Shown piece after piece: positions 23,054 to 24,355 of a stretch of 24,355 nucleotides of DNA (the first letter of the stretch is position 1; every line of letters starts with the position of its first letter). Source of the DNA: Stagnihabitans sp038231775 (GTDB lineage: Bacteria; Pseudomonadota; Alphaproteobacteria; Rhodobacterales; Rhodobacteraceae); NCBI GenBank assembly GCA_038231775.1, contig JBBRKS010000049.1:1-24355 (forward strand), read 5' to 3'. Under the pieces are notes generated by a model, which had not been told where the DNA came from, made no database searches, and saw nothing but the letters and a program-made list of their open reading frames with translations. The position numbers were made by a program, and so were the translations under genes.

Positions 23054-23155
23054 CGGATTTTAACCCCTGATTAACTCGCCTTTGACGCGAGCGTGGCGCA
23101 CCTTGGCCTTGCGCAGACCGATTTCCTGCGCCGTCGCTTTTCAACGGAGTTTCCT

Positions 23156-23398
23156 ATGACACGTTTCGTCGTCGATCTGGGCGATATCGCCCTGACCAAA
23201 GAGGCCCAAGCCGCCATCAGCGCTGATATGCAGAAGGTGGCCCTGTCGCACATCGCCAACCTGCATGCCCCAAGGCCCTATGTGATCCGCTTTCCGCAGG
23301 ACTGGTGGGGCTTCATCCTGCGGCAGGATTTCGAAGGCCTGCTGGAAGGCCAAAAGGCGCTGGAACGCGGCCTTCTGCAAACCGCTGGCCGCCTCTGA
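23156..23398 (+). CDS. Small unknown protein, 80 residues, coupled to a Cys-rich gene
   Basis: I do not recognise this protein. It starts at the ATG at 23156, with GGAG about 8 bases upstream; the frame is open for 63 bases before that but without a ribosome site. The first half is predicted as a beta strand then a helix (TRFVVDLGDIALTKEAQAAI, then SADMQKVALSHIANLH). A central basic/aromatic piece follows (RFPQDWWGFILRQDF), then a charged helix (EGLLEGQKALERGLLQ). It has no Cys, no signal peptide and no membrane segment. Its stop overlaps the start of the eight-cysteine gene (TGATG), so the two proteins are made together and may interact. Its small size and the tight link to a Cys-rich partner recall precursor or adaptor proteins, but this is inference. 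Confidence 0.75.
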   Translation: MTRFVVDLGDIALTKEAQAAISADMQKVALSHIANLHAPRPYVIRFPQDWWGFILRQDFEGLLEGQKALERGLLQTAGRL

Positions 23399-23811
23399 TG
23401 GACACGGGCGGCCCCCTTTCAGCCGCCCCCTCTTACGCCTGCCCTTCGGCGCCCGCAGTACCGGGTGCCGGGCTGCTGGGCGTTCTGGGGGCGGACGGAC
23501 GCATCGCCAACCTGCGCACCCTGATGCAGGTTGACGAAGACTTTCTTCAGGCCGCACGGGCGGCAGGCGCACCCGAAGCGCGGATGCGTTTCACCAGCCC
23601 GTGCCAGACAAAGGGCTGCAGCCAGTGGACTGGCCACAGCTGCGGCGTGATCGAGCGTGTGATGAAGTCCATGGGCGACCAGAAGCCTGCTCCCCTTCAG
23701 GCCCTGCAAGTCTGCACCATCCGCTCGACCTGTCGCTGGTATGCCCAAGCCGGACCCGAGGCTTGCGCTGCCTGCGCTTTGGTCATCACCGACACACGCA
23801 AAGCCGCCTGA
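23398..23811 (+). CDS. Cys-rich unknown protein, 137 residues, probable metal or Fe-S binder
   Basis: I do not recognise a named family. The protein has eight cysteines (15, 69, 74, 82, 106, 112, 123, 126). Two groups stand out: C-x4-C-x7-C in SPCQTKGCSQWTGHSCGV (67-84), and C-x5-C-x10-C-x2-C in VCTIRSTCRWYAQAGPEA (105-122) continuing CAAC. Such spacing could hold zinc or one or two iron-sulfur clusters. The first 45 residues (Pro/Ala/Gly-rich, then GLLGVLGADGRIANL) contain the lone Cys15. No signal peptide or membrane segment is seen, so it is cytoplasmic. It is translated by coupling with the 80-residue protein and is followed 7 bases later by a terminator. The pair is probably co-transcribed only with itself or with the GH25 gene. 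Confidence 0.75.
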   Translation: MDTGGPLSAAPSYACPSAPAVPGAGLLGVLGADGRIANLRTLMQVDEDFLQAARAAGAPEARMRFTSPCQTKGCSQWTGHSCGVIERVMKSMGDQKPAPLQALQVCTIRSTCRWYAQAGPEACAACALVITDTRKAA

Positions 23812-23817
23812 AGAAAA

Positions 23818-23847
23818 GGGGGCGGCCGAAATCCCCCGGCCGCCCCC
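23818..23847 (+). terminator. Intrinsic terminator after the Cys-rich gene
   Basis: GGGGGCGGCCG (23818-23828) pairs perfectly with CGGCCGCCCCC (23837-23847) around an 8-base loop, directly after the stop codon and followed by AATTT. The stem is strong and the T run weak. Confidence 0.8.
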
Positions 23848-23866
23848 AATTTCATCCGCATGCTAC

Positions 23867-23952
23867 GGGTTGCGTCACCAGTGCGAAACAACCAAGTCAT
23901 CCGTAGGTCGGGGGCCACCCCGACTCCAAGACCCCTCTACGACCCGCAACCC
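23867..23952. other. Nested inverted repeats between the Cys-rich gene and the GcvT-type gene
   Basis: Three sets of arms nest inside each other: GGGTTGCG (23867-23874) with CGCAACCC (23945-23952), CGTAG (23902-23906) with CTACG (23937-23941), and GTCGGGG (23907-23913) with CCCCGAC (23918-23924) around GCCA. The outer arm ends two bases before the GcvT-type stop codon at 23954-23956. It may act as a terminator for that minus-strand gene or as a structured 3' end. Confidence 0.5.
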
Positions 23953-23953
23953 C

Positions 23954-24355
23954 TCAGCCATCAACCCTGATCCGCGCATTGCTCGGATCAAACGGGCTGT
24001 CCTCCACCACGACCGCATCCCACAAGTCCCGGTTCATCCGCACCTTCAGTCTGGTGCCCACTTCCGCGAGTTCCGGCGTCACATAGCCCATGCCAATCTG
24101 CTTGCCGAACGCCACCGAATACCCGCCAGAGGTCAGACGCCCCACCTTCACCCCATTGAAAAGCAACGCTTCCTTGCCCCACGGATCGGTGTCGGCAGGC
24201 CCGTCAATCAACAACGTGCAGCATTTCGACCGCACCCCGATGGCCAACATCGCCTCTTTGCCCTGAAAATCCTTTTTCAGATCAACAAACCGGTCCAAAG
24301 CCGCCTCAAGGGGCGAGGCATCGCGCCCCAGTTCATTCCCGAACGCCCGGTAGGA
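23954..24355 (-). CDS. GcvT-domain protein, C-terminal part (dimethylglycine/sarcosine dehydrogenase or aminomethyltransferase type; 5' end beyond window)
   Basis: The visible 133 residues are the C-terminal end of a folate-binding GcvT-like domain: SYRAFGNELGRDASPLEAAL then DRFVDLKKDFQGKEAM, GKEALLFNGVKVGRLTSGGY and GMGYVTPELAEVGTRLKV, ending MNRDLWDAVVVEDSPFDPSNARIRVDG in blocks. In GcvT this domain handles tetrahydrofolate-bound one-carbon units. In Rhodobacteraceae the same end is common in long FAD-dependent dimethylglycine or sarcosine dehydrogenase-like enzymes; the WDAVVVEDSPFDPSN ending fits that group better than plain GcvT. The N-terminal part, which would decide between them, lies outside the window. 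Confidence 0.85.
   Translation of the reverse strand, partial: SYRAFGNELGRDASPLEAALDRFVDLKKDFQGKEAMLAIGVRSKCCTLLIDGPADTDPWGKEALLFNGVKVGRLTSGGYSVAFGKQIGMGYVTPELAEVGTRLKVRMNRDLWDAVVVEDSPFDPSNARIRVDG

Overview
The window is GC-rich chromosomal DNA that looks like a member of the Rhodobacteraceae (Alphaproteobacteria). The evidence is a run of three peptide-deformylase genes in front of fmt, a DUF6473-type protein, a HIG1-type twin-membrane protein next to a PduO-type cobalamin adenosyltransferase, and a G/C-rich hairpin followed by a TATTT tail that recurs after genes. No tRNA, rRNA, CRISPR array, transposase, integrase or phage gene is visible.

Left part (1-4814, all minus strand). A cobalamin adenosyltransferase runs off the left edge and is translationally coupled to a small HIG1-like membrane protein. 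Upstream is a compact sugar-phosphate cassette read deoR-type regulator, SIS-domain isomerase/deaminase (AgaS-like), KbaZ/GatZ-like protein. It contains no catalytic aldolase subunit, kinase or transporter. A DUF6473 gene follows, divergent from hbd.

Middle (5015-12458). hbd (plus) converges with a MOSC-like gene that is coupled to an MltB-type lytic transglycosylase (both minus). A small unknown gene (plus) and a MalY/PatB-type C-S lyase (minus) follow. Then comes the overlapping plus-strand operon def1-def2-def3-fmt for N-terminal formyl-Met handling. The third deformylase has lost its catalytic Glu and its metal-binding Cys. A UPF0310/EVE-domain gene lies just downstream.

Right part (12558-24355). 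A complete oligopeptide ABC transporter operon (oppA-B-C-D-F, minus) is followed by epmA (minus), divergent from efp (plus), an enzyme-substrate pair. A terminator and a composite repeat region of about 250 bp separate efp from a GH13 alpha-glucosidase (minus). A GH25 lysozyme-like lipoprotein (plus) comes next, then a coupled pair of small unknown genes (an 80-residue protein and a 137-residue protein with eight cysteines). The 3' end of a GcvT/dimethylglycine-dehydrogenase-type gene runs off the right edge.

Most genes are ordinary housekeeping or transport functions. The parts most worth a second look are the Cys-rich small gene pair at 23156-23811, the aldolase-less KbaZ/AgaS cassette, the degenerate third deformylase, and the intergenic repeat family with its inverted pair at 20031-20284.
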